Source: Victivallis lenta (GTDB taxonomy: Bacteria; Verrucomicrobiota; Lentisphaeria; Victivallales; Victivallaceae). From it: DNA of 64,000 nucleotides. Positions 23,957 to 33,029 of this stretch are shown one piece after another. The stretch's first letter is position 1; each line of letters begins with the position of its first letter. The stretch is taken from positions 124,001 through 188,000 of the forward strand of contig NZ_VUNS01000005.1 in assembly GCF_009695545.1 (NCBI RefSeq). The letters are read 5' to 3'. A program made the position numbers and the translations under genes. The notes under the pieces are model-generated. The model was not told the DNA's origin. It saw only the letters and a program-made list of their open reading frames with translations, and searched no databases.

Positions 23957-24808
23957 TCAGGCAAATTCGACCAGCACGACTTCGCGGCGGCAGTTGAAAC
24001 GGAAGCTCAGAGAACGGTTGCCGACGCCGGAGCTGACGATCATGCGGGGCGTTCCGCCGCGCCGCTCGAACAGCCCGTAATCGAGCTTGCAGCCGTATTG
24101 GCTCGATGCGTAGACCGGCCCGAGGAACGGGAAGCGGACCTGTCCGCCGTGCGTGTGGCCGCAGAGGATCAGCGCGATCGGGTCAAGCGCATGGCAGGTG
24201 TCCAGCGCAATGACCGTGTCGGGCCGGTGGGCGAGCAGAATGGGCGCGCGTTCTTCCGGCCAGCTTTCCGGCAGCCTCGGATCGCCGCCGGCCAGATCGT
24301 CGGCGCCGTGGAAATAGAAGCAGTCCGCCTCCGCTCCGGCGTTGCAGAGAAAGCGGATTCCGGCTTCCGCGTAGAGCTCCTCCCAGAAGCTGACCGGCAG
24401 CCAGCTTTTGCCGCGCTCCCAGTTGCCCGGTACGGCGAAACGGACCGGGGCGCAGTCGCGGAACTTTTCGAGCAGCTCCGGCTGGGTGTCGAGTTCGGCG
24501 GCGTCCGAAGTCAGGTCGCCCCCGAAACAGAGAAAATCCGGGCTGAAAGCCCGGATCCGTTCCACCGCGAGATCCGCGAGTTTACGGTCTTTCGGGTGGC
24601 CCCGGTAATGAAAATCCGAAACGAAAGCGAGCCGCCTGCCGGCTGCCCCCGGCACCGGGGCCGGGAGGCGGTAGCGTGTGGCGGAAACTTCACCGGCTGC
24701 AATGACTTCGGCCGACCTGTAATCGATTTTACAGCTCCACTTCCGCAGCCGTTCCGGGTGCGGAACGGTCAGCGGATAGTAGATCGGACGAATCTTGCGG
24801 GTGTTCAA
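23957..24808 (-). CDS. Metallophosphoesterase, YkuE/YaeI type
   Basis: 283 residues. Metal motifs in order: SDFHYRG (D-x-H), GGDL, GNWE, AHRPD, and CGHTHGGQ. The fold carries two metals and cleaves phosphoesters; YaeI/YkuE members often act on lipid phosphates at the envelope. The third motif reads GNWE where the family has GNH, so the usual catalytic His is Trp here; activity may be changed. No ATG is available near the N-terminus. A TTG at 24808, one base past the stop of greA, with GGAG about 14 bases upstream, is the best start and implies translational coupling to greA. No signal peptide. Confidence 0.78.
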   Translation of the reverse strand: MNTRKIRPIYYPLTVPHPERLRKWSCKIDYRSAEVIAAGEVSATRYRLPAPVPGAAGRRLAFVSDFHYRGHPKDRKLADLAVERIRAFSPDFLCFGGDLTSDAAELDTQPELLEKFRDCAPVRFAVPGNWERGKSWLPVSFWEELYAEAGIRFLCNAGAEADCFYFHGADDLAGGDPRLPESWPEERAPILLAHRPDTVIALDTCHALDPIALILCGHTHGGQVRFPFLGPVYASSQYGCKLDYGLFERRGGTPRMIVSSGVGNRSLSFRFNCRREVVLVEFA

Positions 24809-24809
24809 T

Positions 24810-26912
24810 TCAGACGTCCAGCTCCGCGATGATGGCTTCCGAGAGCGGGCGCACCGCGGCGAGCACGCATTTGCGCCCGCCCGGGACTTCGATTTCGTCG
24901 CCGGTCTTCCGGTTCAGCACCGCCTGGCCGAGACGGGTGCGGTAGGCCAGGAACTTCCGTTCCGGGTCGCCGTCCCACGCGCCGAGGAGCTGGTAGACTT
25001 CGACTTCGCCGTCTTCGTATCTGAGCTCGATTTCAGAGCCGATGACCGCGGTGTCGTCAACCCGGATCGTGCGCATGTTGAGCGGCTGAATGCGGCTGAG
25101 TTCGCGTTCGAGCTCCGTCCGGCGCCGCCCGAGGAAGTTGCGCCGCTCTTTGGCCGCATCGAATTCGGAGTTTTCGCGGAAGTCGCCGTGGGCGCGGGCG
25201 ACCTTGAGCGCTTCGCGGTTTTCGGGGATGTGGACGTTGATGATGTCGTCAAGCTCTTTCATGAGGCGCTTGTGCGACTTCAGGCTCGTGTAGTTCGGTT
25301 CGTCGCCGGCCGGCGCGTCGGTGTCGACCTTGCCGATGCCGGCCTTCAGAATCCGCTGCCCGGCGCCGTTTTCGAGGTGGTCCCGCAGCAGCGGGGAGAT
25401 GCGCGCGAGCTTGACCATCAGGCTCTGGCGTTCGCCGGAGGAGAGGAAAAGCGCTCCCTGCAGCGCGGCTGCAAACATCATGACATCTTCGGCCGCGGCA
25501 TGGATCAGCTGCTGCTGGAAATCCGCGTTATTGATGAGAAGTGTGCGCAGCTCGCGCATCGCCGTCCCCCACGCTTTCGGCAGGTTGTCCTGCGAAAGCG
25601 CCCGCGAGACGTTGTCGACGTTCAGCAGCTGCAGCAGCTCGGCGCTGTCGCGCTTCTTGCGGTTTTTCCAGATCCAGAGCAGGAAATCGGCAGTGCAGAA
25701 TTTCTGTTCGATGAAGAGGTCGTAAAGCGTTTCGTCGGAAACGTTCGCACAGATTGCATTCAGCGATTTCAGCGGCACGCGCATCGCACATTCGGCCAGG
25801 TACTCTTCCGGGAAAATCGCCGCCGTGACCTGCGCGAGCTGCTCAAGCTCTTTGGCCGGGAGTTCGCCCCAGACGCTCATGCGGGCCAGCTCGACCGCAG
25901 TCGGCCTGGCCGGCCAGAACGGCGCCTTGGCCAGCAGCGGGGAGAGCATCTCCTTGAGCTGCTCGGCGGTCGAACGCGGATACAGACGTGCGACGATCGA
26001 GGCGAGCAGTTTCGCTTCCCGGATCGCGGTATCCGGCTTCAGGTTCGAGAAGAATCTCTGGAATCCCGCGGCTTCTTCGGCGGAAAAGCCGCCTGCGTTC
26101 TCCTTCTCTTCGGAGGAAAGCAGGAGATCGATCTCCTTGAGGCTGCGGCCGTCGCAGGAGCGGCGGGTCGAGCTGCTGCTGCCGGTGGCGGCGCTGCTGG
26201 TCCAGTATTTTTCGAACGCGGCGCGGTCGAGGTTCTTCGCGCAGCCGTTCTGCGCCATCTGCTTTGCCGTGTCGTCACTGACCGGAACCAGCGCCTTGCG
26301 TTTGACGATGCTGCGGAAATCCGCGGCGGAAATCAGGCTGCGGGTGCCGTCGATCAGTTTGATCAGCTCCGGACCGGGGGTCAGGAGCACGGCTTCGCGG
26401 AGCACGATGTCGAGCGGAATCGCCGCGCTGCCGCCGGAGCCGCCCCAGGTGTTGACCGCGAGCGAGCCGATGCTGTCGAGCGAACCGGCAATGCCCCAGC
26501 GGGACGAACTGGGGAGAAACACGATCAGCCCGTTCTTGAGTACGCGGAGCCGCTGGAGGCGGGCCGCGAAATCATTCAGCGCGACGGTTTCGTCACGCAC
26601 GCCGAGCGCTTTCATGATCGGCGGCCGCGACAGGTAGTTCGGCAGGATCGCCTTGACCGACTGCGCGAGCAGTTTGCGGAACACCGGGCCGTCGGTCATC
26701 GGCAGCGCGGCCAGGCCGATGCAGAATGCGCCCTGCGCGTCGTCCAGCTCTTCGCTGCCCCAGGCTTCCCAGAGCAGATTGAGCTCTTCGATGACGGACG
26801 CGGGGATCGGATTGCCGGCCGTGGCGAGCACCGCCAGCAGTTTTTCAAGTGTTTTTTTGTCGGGGGAGGTCGTTGCACTTACCAGAAGGTCTTCAAAAGC
26901 GGCAGAATCCAT
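24810..26912 (-). CDS. greA: Transcription elongation factor GreA with long N-terminal extension
   Basis: About 700 residues, where common GreA has 158. The last ~160 residues are GreA: a coiled-coil finger with ARAHGDFRENSEFDAAKERR, whose Asp and Glu match the pair that stimulates RNA cleavage in backtracked polymerase, then the FKBP-like domain (IGSEIELRYEDGEVEVYQLL, LGQAVLNRKTGDEIEVPGG). The first ~535 residues are helical, repeat-like and lack a known motif; an acidic and a Ser-rich linker near 245-275 divides them. Chlamydial GreA is built the same way (about 715 residues), so this looks like an ancestral PVC feature. The ATG at 26912 has GGAG 6 bases upstream; another ATG is at 26924. 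Confidence 0.88.
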   Translation of the reverse strand: MDSAAFEDLLVSATTSPDKKTLEKLLAVLATAGNPIPASVIEELNLLWEAWGSEELDDAQGAFCIGLAALPMTDGPVFRKLLAQSVKAILPNYLSRPPIMKALGVRDETVALNDFAARLQRLRVLKNGLIVFLPSSSRWGIAGSLDSIGSLAVNTWGGSGGSAAIPLDIVLREAVLLTPGPELIKLIDGTRSLISAADFRSIVKRKALVPVSDDTAKQMAQNGCAKNLDRAAFEKYWTSSAATGSSSSTRRSCDGRSLKEIDLLLSSEEKENAGGFSAEEAAGFQRFFSNLKPDTAIREAKLLASIVARLYPRSTAEQLKEMLSPLLAKAPFWPARPTAVELARMSVWGELPAKELEQLAQVTAAIFPEEYLAECAMRVPLKSLNAICANVSDETLYDLFIEQKFCTADFLLWIWKNRKKRDSAELLQLLNVDNVSRALSQDNLPKAWGTAMRELRTLLINNADFQQQLIHAAAEDVMMFAAALQGALFLSSGERQSLMVKLARISPLLRDHLENGAGQRILKAGIGKVDTDAPAGDEPNYTSLKSHKRLMKELDDIINVHIPENREALKVARAHGDFRENSEFDAAKERRNFLGRRRTELERELSRIQPLNMRTIRVDDTAVIGSEIELRYEDGEVEVYQLLGAWDGDPERKFLAYRTRLGQAVLNRKTGDEIEVPGGRKCVLAAVRPLSEAIIAELDV

Positions 26913-26979
26913 CGTTGTCTCCATGTAAGCGGCGCGTCTTTCGGAGAAAACGCTCTCCGCAATTTATTGGCAATGAATT

Positions 26980-27008
26980 AATATAGACCTCATCGCCGTC
27001 TTTTTCAA
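26980..27008 (-). promoter_or_regulatory. Promoter of greA
   Basis: Minus strand TTGAAA (27003-27008), 17-base spacer, TATATT (26980-26985). Confidence 0.65.
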
Positions 27009-27146
27009 TAGACTCGCGGCGGCCATCGGGGCGGATTCGTGAATTTTCAACCGTTTTTTTCACTCCGCGCTGGAAAAACACGGATTCCGCGTTATAATAA
27101 CCCGATCACTCAATCTGAAAAACAACGGGACTGGCGGAAATTCATC

Positions 27147-28229
27147 ATGACCATGTTTGACTCGTTCCACCCCGGCGAACTCTGGCCGGACGACCGCGGA
27201 ACTCATATCAACGCGCACGGCGGCTGCCTGCTGCGGCACGGCGGCAGGATTTACTGGTACGGGGAACATAAAGTCGCGGGACGCGCCGGGAATCTGGCTC
27301 AGGTCGGCGTGCATGTCTATGTCTCGGAAGATTTCTACAACTGGCGCGACGCGGGGATCGCCTTCGACGTGAGGAATTCCGGCGACCCGCTGCTGCGTCC
27401 CGGCTGCGTCATCGAACGGCCCAAGGTGCTTTTCTGTCCCGGGACCGGCCGGTTCGTCATGTATTTTCATTTTGAGAAGGACGACACTTACCAGGACGCC
27501 GCGGTCGGCATCGCCGTCGCCGATTCGCCGGCCGGGCCGTTCCGGTTCCTCCGGATGACCCGGCCGAATCCCGGCGTCTGGCCGCAGAATGTGCCGGAGG
27601 AGCTCAAGGAGCCCGGACGGATCGCCCGGACGGCGGAACTCCTCTCCACGCTTTCCTGCGGCAGCAACCCTGAAACTCCGCGCGGGTCGGTGCTCGGCGC
27701 CTGTCTGTCTGCCGGGCAGGAGTCCCGCGATATGACGCTCTTTCTTGATGACGACGGCAGGGCGTACCACATCTACTCCTCCGAACGGAACAGCACGACC
27801 CATGTGGCGGAACTGACCGGCGACTTTCTCGGCTATACCGGGCGGTACTGGAGAATCTTCCCGTTCCGCTGGATGGAGGCCCCGGCGCTGTTCAAGCACG
27901 AGGGAAGATATTACTTCATCGGTTCGGGCTGCACCGGATGGGCGCCGAATGCGGCCCGTTCGGCCGTCGCCGATTCGCTGGCGGGCCCCTGGACGGAACT
28001 CGGGAATCCGGCCGCGGACCCCGGCGGAGAGCTGACCTACGGCGCCCAGAGCACCTGGGTCGAGCCGCTGGGGGACGGCACTTTCCTGTTTATGGCGGAT
28101 ATCTGGCGCCCGGAGGACGCGATCGACGGCCGCTATCTCTGGCTGCCCGTCGAATTCGAGAACGGCCGTCCGGTCCTGCGGGCTCCGAAGGAGTGGCGCC
28201 TCCCCGCGGCCGCGATGCCGCGGTGGTGA
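27147..28229 (+). CDS. GH43-like five-bladed beta-propeller glycosidase
   Basis: 360 residues. THINAHGGCLLRHGGRIYWY opens the first blade as in GH43 enzymes of the galactan/arabinan subfamilies; ERPKVLF is the blade-2 acidic strand, MTLFLDDDGRAYHIYSS blade 3, and FRWMEAPALFKHEGRYYFIG supplies the catalytic-acid Glu (MEAP). GH43 enzymes remove arabinose, xylose or galactose from plant or mucin-type glycans with inversion. There is no signal peptide, so it acts in the cytoplasm on imported oligosaccharides. Start: ATG at 27147, another 6 bases later; the RBS is weak. A single gene whose stop is 6 bases from that of the convergent gene at 28236. Confidence 0.85.
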   Translation: MTMFDSFHPGELWPDDRGTHINAHGGCLLRHGGRIYWYGEHKVAGRAGNLAQVGVHVYVSEDFYNWRDAGIAFDVRNSGDPLLRPGCVIERPKVLFCPGTGRFVMYFHFEKDDTYQDAAVGIAVADSPAGPFRFLRMTRPNPGVWPQNVPEELKEPGRIARTAELLSTLSCGSNPETPRGSVLGACLSAGQESRDMTLFLDDDGRAYHIYSSERNSTTHVAELTGDFLGYTGRYWRIFPFRWMEAPALFKHEGRYYFIGSGCTGWAPNAARSAVADSLAGPWTELGNPAADPGGELTYGAQSTWVEPLGDGTFLFMADIWRPEDAIDGRYLWLPVEFENGRPVLRAPKEWRLPAAAMPRW

Positions 28230-28235
28230 GGTCCG

Positions 28236-29756
28236 CTACGGCGTTTTCAGCAGCCGGATGCCGGAGAAGAGCAGCAGCGCCGGGCGCCCTCCGAGATCGG
28301 CGGCGTAGACGACCCGGACGCCGGGCGGCGGCGCGAAGCGCGGCAGGAACCACGAATCCATGCTGTCGGCCGCATACAGATAGAGCGTGTTCCCGTCGGA
28401 CAGCGTTGCGGGATCGGCTTCGGGAGCCGGGGCGTAACGCGCGTGCAGGCCGTATGAAAAGACGTTTTCGAGCGGGCGCGAAACGTAGCGCAGCTCCGGC
28501 ATGGTCAGGATCTGCGGATAGGGCCATTTGCAGACCAGCGGCGGCAGCGCCGGGGCGTTTTCGACTTCGCGGGCGAATGCCCGGTTCATCTCGATCACCT
28601 TCAGAAATTCGCGCGAACGCTCAAGCTGGCTGGGGTCCGCCGCCAGATGGGGAGGCAGCTCCGGGAGCAGCGCGCCGTATTGGTTCATGAGCTGAAGCGC
28701 GCAGAGGACGGCTGCGGCCAGGGTCGCCCGCTTTTCCCCGCAGGCGCGAAAGCCGTAGGCGAGCAGCAGCGTGAGCGGCAGCATGGCGATCGCGCTGTAA
28801 CGCACGAGCTGCGGGCCGGTATAAATGAAGTAAGCGGCGAAGAAGCCGCCGAGAAAGACCGGCAGGATCGCCATCCGGCACGCGCTCGGGAGCCTTCGCC
28901 GGAAAAACAGGTACGCGAACAGCAGCAGCGCCGCCGCGAGCTTCAGGGCCACCCACGGGTAGAAATGCACGAGGTGGTAGCGCAGCAGGGCGATGCCGAG
29001 ATGAAACACGCCGGATTTTTCAGGATAATCCTGGGTTGCGAGCAGGGCGGCGGAGGAGTAGAAAAGGACGGCTGCGGCCCCGGAGGCGAGGGCGGCCAGC
29101 AGTTTTTTTCGCCTTTCCTGCACCGGCCCGGCCGCCGCCGCGTACAGAAACCAGACGGCGTAGGCGCACAGGAGGACGATGCCGGTGGTCTTGATCAGGC
29201 ATGCGGCGAATGCAGTCGCCAGCGCCGCTTTTTCGCGCCGGTTGAAGAAAAGCGACAGGCTCAGCATGATTCCGAGCGCGAGCGCGGCCTCCTGCCCCTG
29301 TGCGGCCATGCGCCCGCTCAGGATCGGTTCGGAAAAGGCGGCGATTCCCCAGAGAAGCGTGAGTCCGGGCGAACAGAACTTCCGCACCAGCCGCAGGAAC
29401 AGCATCCCGGCTGCGGCCAGCGACGCGAGGTTGATCAGATGTCCGGCGATATGGACCGCGACCGGCGGCAGGAGGGAATAGAGCGCTCCGTAGACGAACG
29501 GCATGATGCCGAACGGGTAGACGCAGGAGCCGCCGTTGCGGAACTGTTCCTGCGCCCGGTAAAGCTGCGGCAGGTCGAAGTTGCTCCGCGCCAGATAGAT
29601 CGCCTGATTGTGGAGTCCGAGAATTTCATCCCAGTAAGGCGGATTGGCCAGCGTGGAGATGTTCAGAAGCGCGAAGAGAAAAAAGAGCAGCGCGAAAAGC
29701 TGCGCCCGCGATTGGAGCAGCTTCGCCAGCTGCCGTTCGATGCTCCCTGCCGCCAT
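28236..29756 (-). CDS. GT39/ArnT-type polytopic membrane glycosyltransferase
   Basis: 506 residues with about eleven hydrophobic segments from 17 to 370 and a periplasmic C-terminal domain. NPPYWDEILGLHNQAIYL (about 37-54) matches the first external loop of ArnT/PMT enzymes, where the acidic pair contacts the lipid-linked donor. Such enzymes move a sugar from polyprenyl phosphate onto lipid A, protein or glycan at the outer face of the inner membrane. AAAGGCGGA precedes the ATG at 29756, and a TTGACT-17-TATATT promoter lies at 29792-29820, inside the end of the pseudopilin gene. Acceptor unknown. The C-terminal half is less conserved and could make it a non-canonical member. Confidence 0.75.
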   Translation of the reverse strand: MAAGSIERQLAKLLQSRAQLFALLFFLFALLNISTLANPPYWDEILGLHNQAIYLARSNFDLPQLYRAQEQFRNGGSCVYPFGIMPFVYGALYSLLPPVAVHIAGHLINLASLAAAGMLFLRLVRKFCSPGLTLLWGIAAFSEPILSGRMAAQGQEAALALGIMLSLSLFFNRREKAALATAFAACLIKTTGIVLLCAYAVWFLYAAAAGPVQERRKKLLAALASGAAAVLFYSSAALLATQDYPEKSGVFHLGIALLRYHLVHFYPWVALKLAAALLLFAYLFFRRRLPSACRMAILPVFLGGFFAAYFIYTGPQLVRYSAIAMLPLTLLLAYGFRACGEKRATLAAAVLCALQLMNQYGALLPELPPHLAADPSQLERSREFLKVIEMNRAFAREVENAPALPPLVCKWPYPQILTMPELRYVSRPLENVFSYGLHARYAPAPEADPATLSDGNTLYLYAADSMDSWFLPRFAPPPGVRVVYAADLGGRPALLLFSGIRLLKTP

Positions 29757-29791
29757 ATTCCGCCTTTCCCGTCTGTCATGAAAGATTTCGG

Positions 29792-29820
29792 AATATACCA
29801 TTTCAAATTCGGAAAGTCAA
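29792..29820 (-). promoter_or_regulatory. Promoter of the GT39-type gene
   Basis: Minus strand TTGACT (29815-29820), 17-base spacer, TATATT (29792-29797). Confidence 0.65.
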
Positions 29821-29845
29821 GAGACGGCGGAAGTTTCCGCATCGT

Positions 29846-30544
29846 TCAAAGCGACGGTTTCCCCTGCCAGAACACGCGGTTTTTCGCCTCTTCGGCGCCG
29901 TGGAGCTGAGTCGGAACTTCTGTTTCGGTCCGTCCGGCGGCATGGCCGTCGACGAACGCGAGGTTCGTGCGGCCGCCGTGCGGAAAGAGCGGGCTGTTGG
30001 CCGGCATGTTGTCCTTGTCGCAGAGCAGGTACTGGAACGATTTGTAGGCCGGGATGGTCTGCGCTTCGCCGAAAATCATCGTGTCGGACGGACGGCTCGC
30101 CCGGCTGAGCTTCCAGAGGATGTTCGGGTTGTTCGGCTTGGCGTAGTTCCCGATGTAGTTGTTCATGCCGAAGGTCCGTTTGACGGCCGCGTCCGGCATC
30201 CGGGCGAGGGAGGCGCCGCAGGTCAGCACGGTCGTGACTTTCTTGGACATGTCCTCGCGTTCGCTCGCGTTTCCGGTGCGCCCGACATAGGTCATGATCG
30301 TGCTGTACCAGCGCATTTCGTTGCCGCCGGACTCGGCGTAATGCAGCGGAATGAACCGGTCGCCGGATTCCCCGGCGTACAGGAGCTGGGCGGAGCCGAG
30401 CTGTTTCAGATTCGCGGTGCAGTGAATCGAACGCGCCCGTTCGCGCGCCTGGTTCAGTGCCGGAAGCAGCATTCCGGCGAGAATCGCGATGATGGCGATG
30501 ACTGCCAGCAGTTCGATGAGGGTAAAGGAGTTGCGGCGGTTCAT
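29846..30544 (-). CDS. Pseudopilin-like DUF1559 (H-X9-DG) protein
   Basis: 232 residues. Prepilin N-terminus [20 protein letters not shown] with Ser, not Gly, before the Phe; the C-terminal signature is [12 protein letters not shown] (exact H-x9-DG). It overlaps the upstream TIM-barrel gene by 4 bases (ATGA) and is led by the LacI gene at 31584, so it is expressed under sugar control. Its place in a glycan operon suggests a substrate-facing surface role, for instance binding polysaccharide at the cell surface; no direct evidence. A CTCGGAG-type RBS is weak (GGAATGCAGAA before the ATG), in keeping with coupled translation. Confidence 0.85.
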   Translation of the reverse strand: MNRRNSFTLIELLAVIAIIAILAGMLLPALNQARERARSIHCTANLKQLGSAQLLYAGESGDRFIPLHYAESGGNEMRWYSTIMTYVGRTGNASEREDMSKKVTTVLTCGASLARMPDAAVKRTFGMNNYIGNYAKPNNPNILWKLSRASRPSDTMIFGEAQTIPAYKSFQYLLCDKDNMPANSPLFPHGGRTNLAFVDGHAAGRTETEVPTQLHGAEEAKNRVFWQGKPSL

Positions 30545-31554
30545 TTCTGCATTCCTTTCCAGTCGTTCCGGACTTTTTCGACGGCGGCGGCGCAGGCGGG
30601 GTCGGAGAGCTCCTCGATGAAGATTTCAAGATAGTCCGCTCCCTCGCGGATGCCGGTCCGGAGCGCCTGCTCCAGCTGTTCCGGCGTATATTTGCGGATC
30701 GCGTAGATGTTGATGAGCTGGAGCCCGGCCGGGATTTCCGCGTTCCGTTCGGCCCAGATGTCGACGGCCTGGTTGCCGCGCCTGAACCACGCTTCATGGG
30801 TCAGGTAGCAGGCGAGCAGATGCAGGCGGCTGCCGTATTTCCGGTAGGCCCAGTCGCGGATGGCCCGGCCCGGTTTCGCGTCGCGGCCGTTCGGGAACAT
30901 GTCGTGGATGCACCAGCTCAGCCGCTGGTTCGGGAAGGCGGCGGCGGTTGCGTCAAACATGGTTTGCCAGGCGGAGATGAGTTTTTCCGGCGTGTAGCCG
31001 ACCGCTTCGGCTTCGGCCGGTCTCACGTTGAAATTGGTTTCGAGCCCGTTGGCCAGCGCCGGACCGGTGACCTGCACCGAAACGACGGCCGGATCGCCGG
31101 CATACCGCTCGCCGGCTTCACGGCAGATTTCGCCGAGCAGCTCGAGCAGTTTCGGGTCCCACGGCACCGGGGCGGCGGCGTCATGCCTGCCGGGGTCGAC
31201 GAGGTCGGTTTCGTGAATCCAGCGGAACTTCTGCACGCCTTCGGCGTAGAACCAGTCCGGCACCCAGCGGCCGGGCAGGAAGCCGAGGTTGACCTTCTTG
31301 CCGTTGTCGCGGGCGGCTTTGATGACGCGGTCGACCCGGCTCCAGTCATAAACGCCCTTTTCGGGAACGAGCGCCCTGACGCCGAGATAGAGTGTGAATC
31401 CGTCGATGTACGGCAGTTTTGCGGCCGCCTCAACGCGGTCGACGCTGCCGCCGCGGATGACGGCGTAAATGCCGGAATGCCCCGGTATTTCCCCCGCGCA
31501 TGACGCGATACCGGAAACGGTCAGGAACAGGTACAGAATGGACCACAGCTTCAT
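30541..31554 (-). CDS. Secreted TIM-barrel glycosidase-like lipoprotein
   Basis: 337 residues. Signal peptide with lipobox IASC (residues 16-19). The rest reads like a GH-A clan barrel similar to GH42 or GH5: [20 protein letters not shown] (strand 2 and helix), [20 protein letters not shown], an expected acid/base region near [18 protein letters not shown] where the usual N-E pair is not obvious, and [13 protein letters not shown], whose Glu pair could hold the nucleophile. The family cannot be fixed. GGGAG 10 bases before the ATG. It lies 29 bases after the LacI gene and overlaps the pseudopilin, making a three-gene unit. Confidence 0.65.
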   Translation of the reverse strand: MKLWSILYLFLTVSGIASCAGEIPGHSGIYAVIRGGSVDRVEAAAKLPYIDGFTLYLGVRALVPEKGVYDWSRVDRVIKAARDNGKKVNLGFLPGRWVPDWFYAEGVQKFRWIHETDLVDPGRHDAAAPVPWDPKLLELLGEICREAGERYAGDPAVVSVQVTGPALANGLETNFNVRPAEAEAVGYTPEKLISAWQTMFDATAAAFPNQRLSWCIHDMFPNGRDAKPGRAIRDWAYRKYGSRLHLLACYLTHEAWFRRGNQAVDIWAERNAEIPAGLQLINIYAIRKYTPEQLEQALRTGIREGADYLEIFIEELSDPACAAAVEKVRNDWKGMQK

Positions 31555-31583
31555 GATTGCAAACTCCCTTGATGAATACGGAA

Positions 31584-32597
31584 TCAGATGGATTTTACGC
31601 TGCGCCGGACGACGAGCGAGCAGCGCAGGATCTCTTCGTTCTGCGACTCGAAGCCGCGAATCGCCTTCATGACCCGGCGGACCGCGAGTTCCCCCATCGA
31701 GCGGGTCGGCTGGGCCAGGACGGTTACGGGCGGGATGGTTTCGGCCAGTTCGCGGTCCTCCTCGAAGGAGAGCAGGGAAAGGTCGTCCGGCACCCTGAGC
31801 CCGGCGTCGTGAAGGCCGTTCAGCAGTTTCAGCGTCAGCAGGCTGTTGGTTGAGAGGAGTGCGGTCGGCCGCCGGTCGCCGAGGTTCCGCAGCTCGGTCA
31901 CGACCGGCGCGAGTGATTCGGCGATATGATAATATTCGCGCAGGTAGATTTCATCGGGGTCGCCGCCGAGCCGCGCGACGGTTTGGCGGAAACTCTCGAC
32001 GCGCTGCCGGTGGCAGAGGTTGCGCCGGTCCATGCAGATGACGCCGAAGCGGCGGTGGCCGCAGCTCCAGAGGTAGTTCGCCGCGTCGCTGCCGGCCGTG
32101 GCGTTGTCGGTGCAGACGATTTCGCTCTTGTCGCCGTCGAGCTCGATGTTGCCGATGGTGACGATCGGAATGCCGAGCCGGTCAAGCTCGTTCGAGACGG
32201 AGTAGGGGCCGTTGAATTCGGGGACGATGAGCGCCCTGATTCCGTGTTCGATCACGAGGCTGCGGATATGGTCGAGATTCATGCGCTTGACCGGAAGCGC
32301 CATCAGCTGGACCGTGCAGTTTTCGGCGGCCAGCCCTTCGACGATGGAGGTGATCAGCGTCGAATTGTAGCTGCTGTTCAGGCAGTCGCGGTAGGTCAGC
32401 ATCAGGACGCCGATGCATTCGCTGATGCCGAATTCCCGCGCGCGGCTCTCGGCTTCCATCTTTTCGGCGATGCGCCGGACGCGCTCGACCGTCCCGGGCC
32501 GATGAGAGCCTTTGCCGCTCAGGATGCGCGACACGGTCGCCGTGCTGACCTTCGCCCGGTCCGCCAGCTCTTTGATTGTATAGTCGGAAAAAATCAT
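31584..32597 (-). CDS. LacI-family transcriptional regulator
   Basis: 337 residues. The N-terminal helix-turn-helix (about 6-50, IKELADRAKVSTATVSRILS) is followed by a two-lobed sugar-binding domain (CIGVLMLTYRD start, IRALIVPEF, IVTIGN, LLSFEED, VTVLAQPTRSMGELAVRRV). AAGGAGG 9 bases before the ATG. It leads the operon with the TIM-barrel lipoprotein and a pseudopilin and is expected to repress it until the sugar is present. The palindrome TTTACGTAAA upstream at 32705 has the central CG typical of LacI-family operators. Confidence 0.9.
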   Translation of the reverse strand: MIFSDYTIKELADRAKVSTATVSRILSGKGSHRPGTVERVRRIAEKMEAESRAREFGISECIGVLMLTYRDCLNSSYNSTLITSIVEGLAAENCTVQLMALPVKRMNLDHIRSLVIEHGIRALIVPEFNGPYSVSNELDRLGIPIVTIGNIELDGDKSEIVCTDNATAGSDAANYLWSCGHRRFGVICMDRRNLCHRQRVESFRQTVARLGGDPDEIYLREYYHIAESLAPVVTELRNLGDRRPTALLSTNSLLTLKLLNGLHDAGLRVPDDLSLLSFEEDRELAETIPPVTVLAQPTRSMGELAVRRVMKAIRGFESQNEEILRCSLVVRRSVKSI

Positions 32598-32635
32598 CCG
32601 GAATCGCCTCCTTCATCTGTTTCGTATGCCTGTAA

Positions 32636-32664
32636 ATTATAGGCGAAAGCGGAACGGAAAGCAA
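32636..32664 (-). promoter_or_regulatory. Promoter of the 31584 LacI operon
   Basis: Minus strand TTGCTT (32659-32664), 17-base spacer, TATAAT (32636-32641), 39 bases upstream of the ATG. Confidence 0.7.
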
Positions 32665-32704
32665 TTCCGTAATTCGATTTTTTTGGAACTAAAAATTACA
32701 TGAA

Positions 32705-32714
32705 TTTACGTAAA
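32705..32714. promoter_or_regulatory. CG-centred palindrome, candidate LacI operator
   Basis: TTTACGTAAA, a perfect 10-base palindrome, 40 bases upstream of the -35 box of the LacI operon. LacI-family sites are palindromes with a central CG; the short length makes this tentative. Confidence 0.35.
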
Positions 32715-33029
32715 ACTGTTTTAAGACATTGATGAATAATGGATTGACGTTATGCAGGATGGGGACGAACGGCTTGTCGTCCGCGATTTTCAGGGCGGCC
32801 GGCCGACTCCAAAGGCGCGGCGTCGAGGCCGCGGCAGCTGAACCGGGTTTTTGCTCCACGGGGGCAATCGTTCCTTGCCGGTTTGCAGGAAAGGAGGGTA
32901 CGGAAGGCCCCCGTTTCCCGTATCGCGCATACATGGCGTCAACCCGCTTCGGAGGCAAACCCGGAAGCGAAGAATAGAACGTTCTTTCCGGAGCGGAAAC
33001 AACCTCCCGATCCAGCAGGCCGGATAGGG

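Larger units (their letters stand above)
32598..33029. other. Intergenic region with LacI promoter; no gene recognised
   Basis: 432 bases between the aldo-keto reductase and the LacI gene. The lower part holds the promoter. The rest (about 32720-33029) has short frames on both strands without an RBS or recognisable protein features, and no strong terminator for the long operon ending at 33030. Confidence 0.6.

Noticed and set aside
32729-32977. 82-codon plus-strand frame in the 32598-33029 gap
   Set aside because: No RBS, no recognisable domain, composition like shadow frames.
32598-33029. Search for tRNA genes here and in other long gaps
   Set aside because: No GGTTCGAATCC-like T-arm with a paired acceptor stem was found in any gap.
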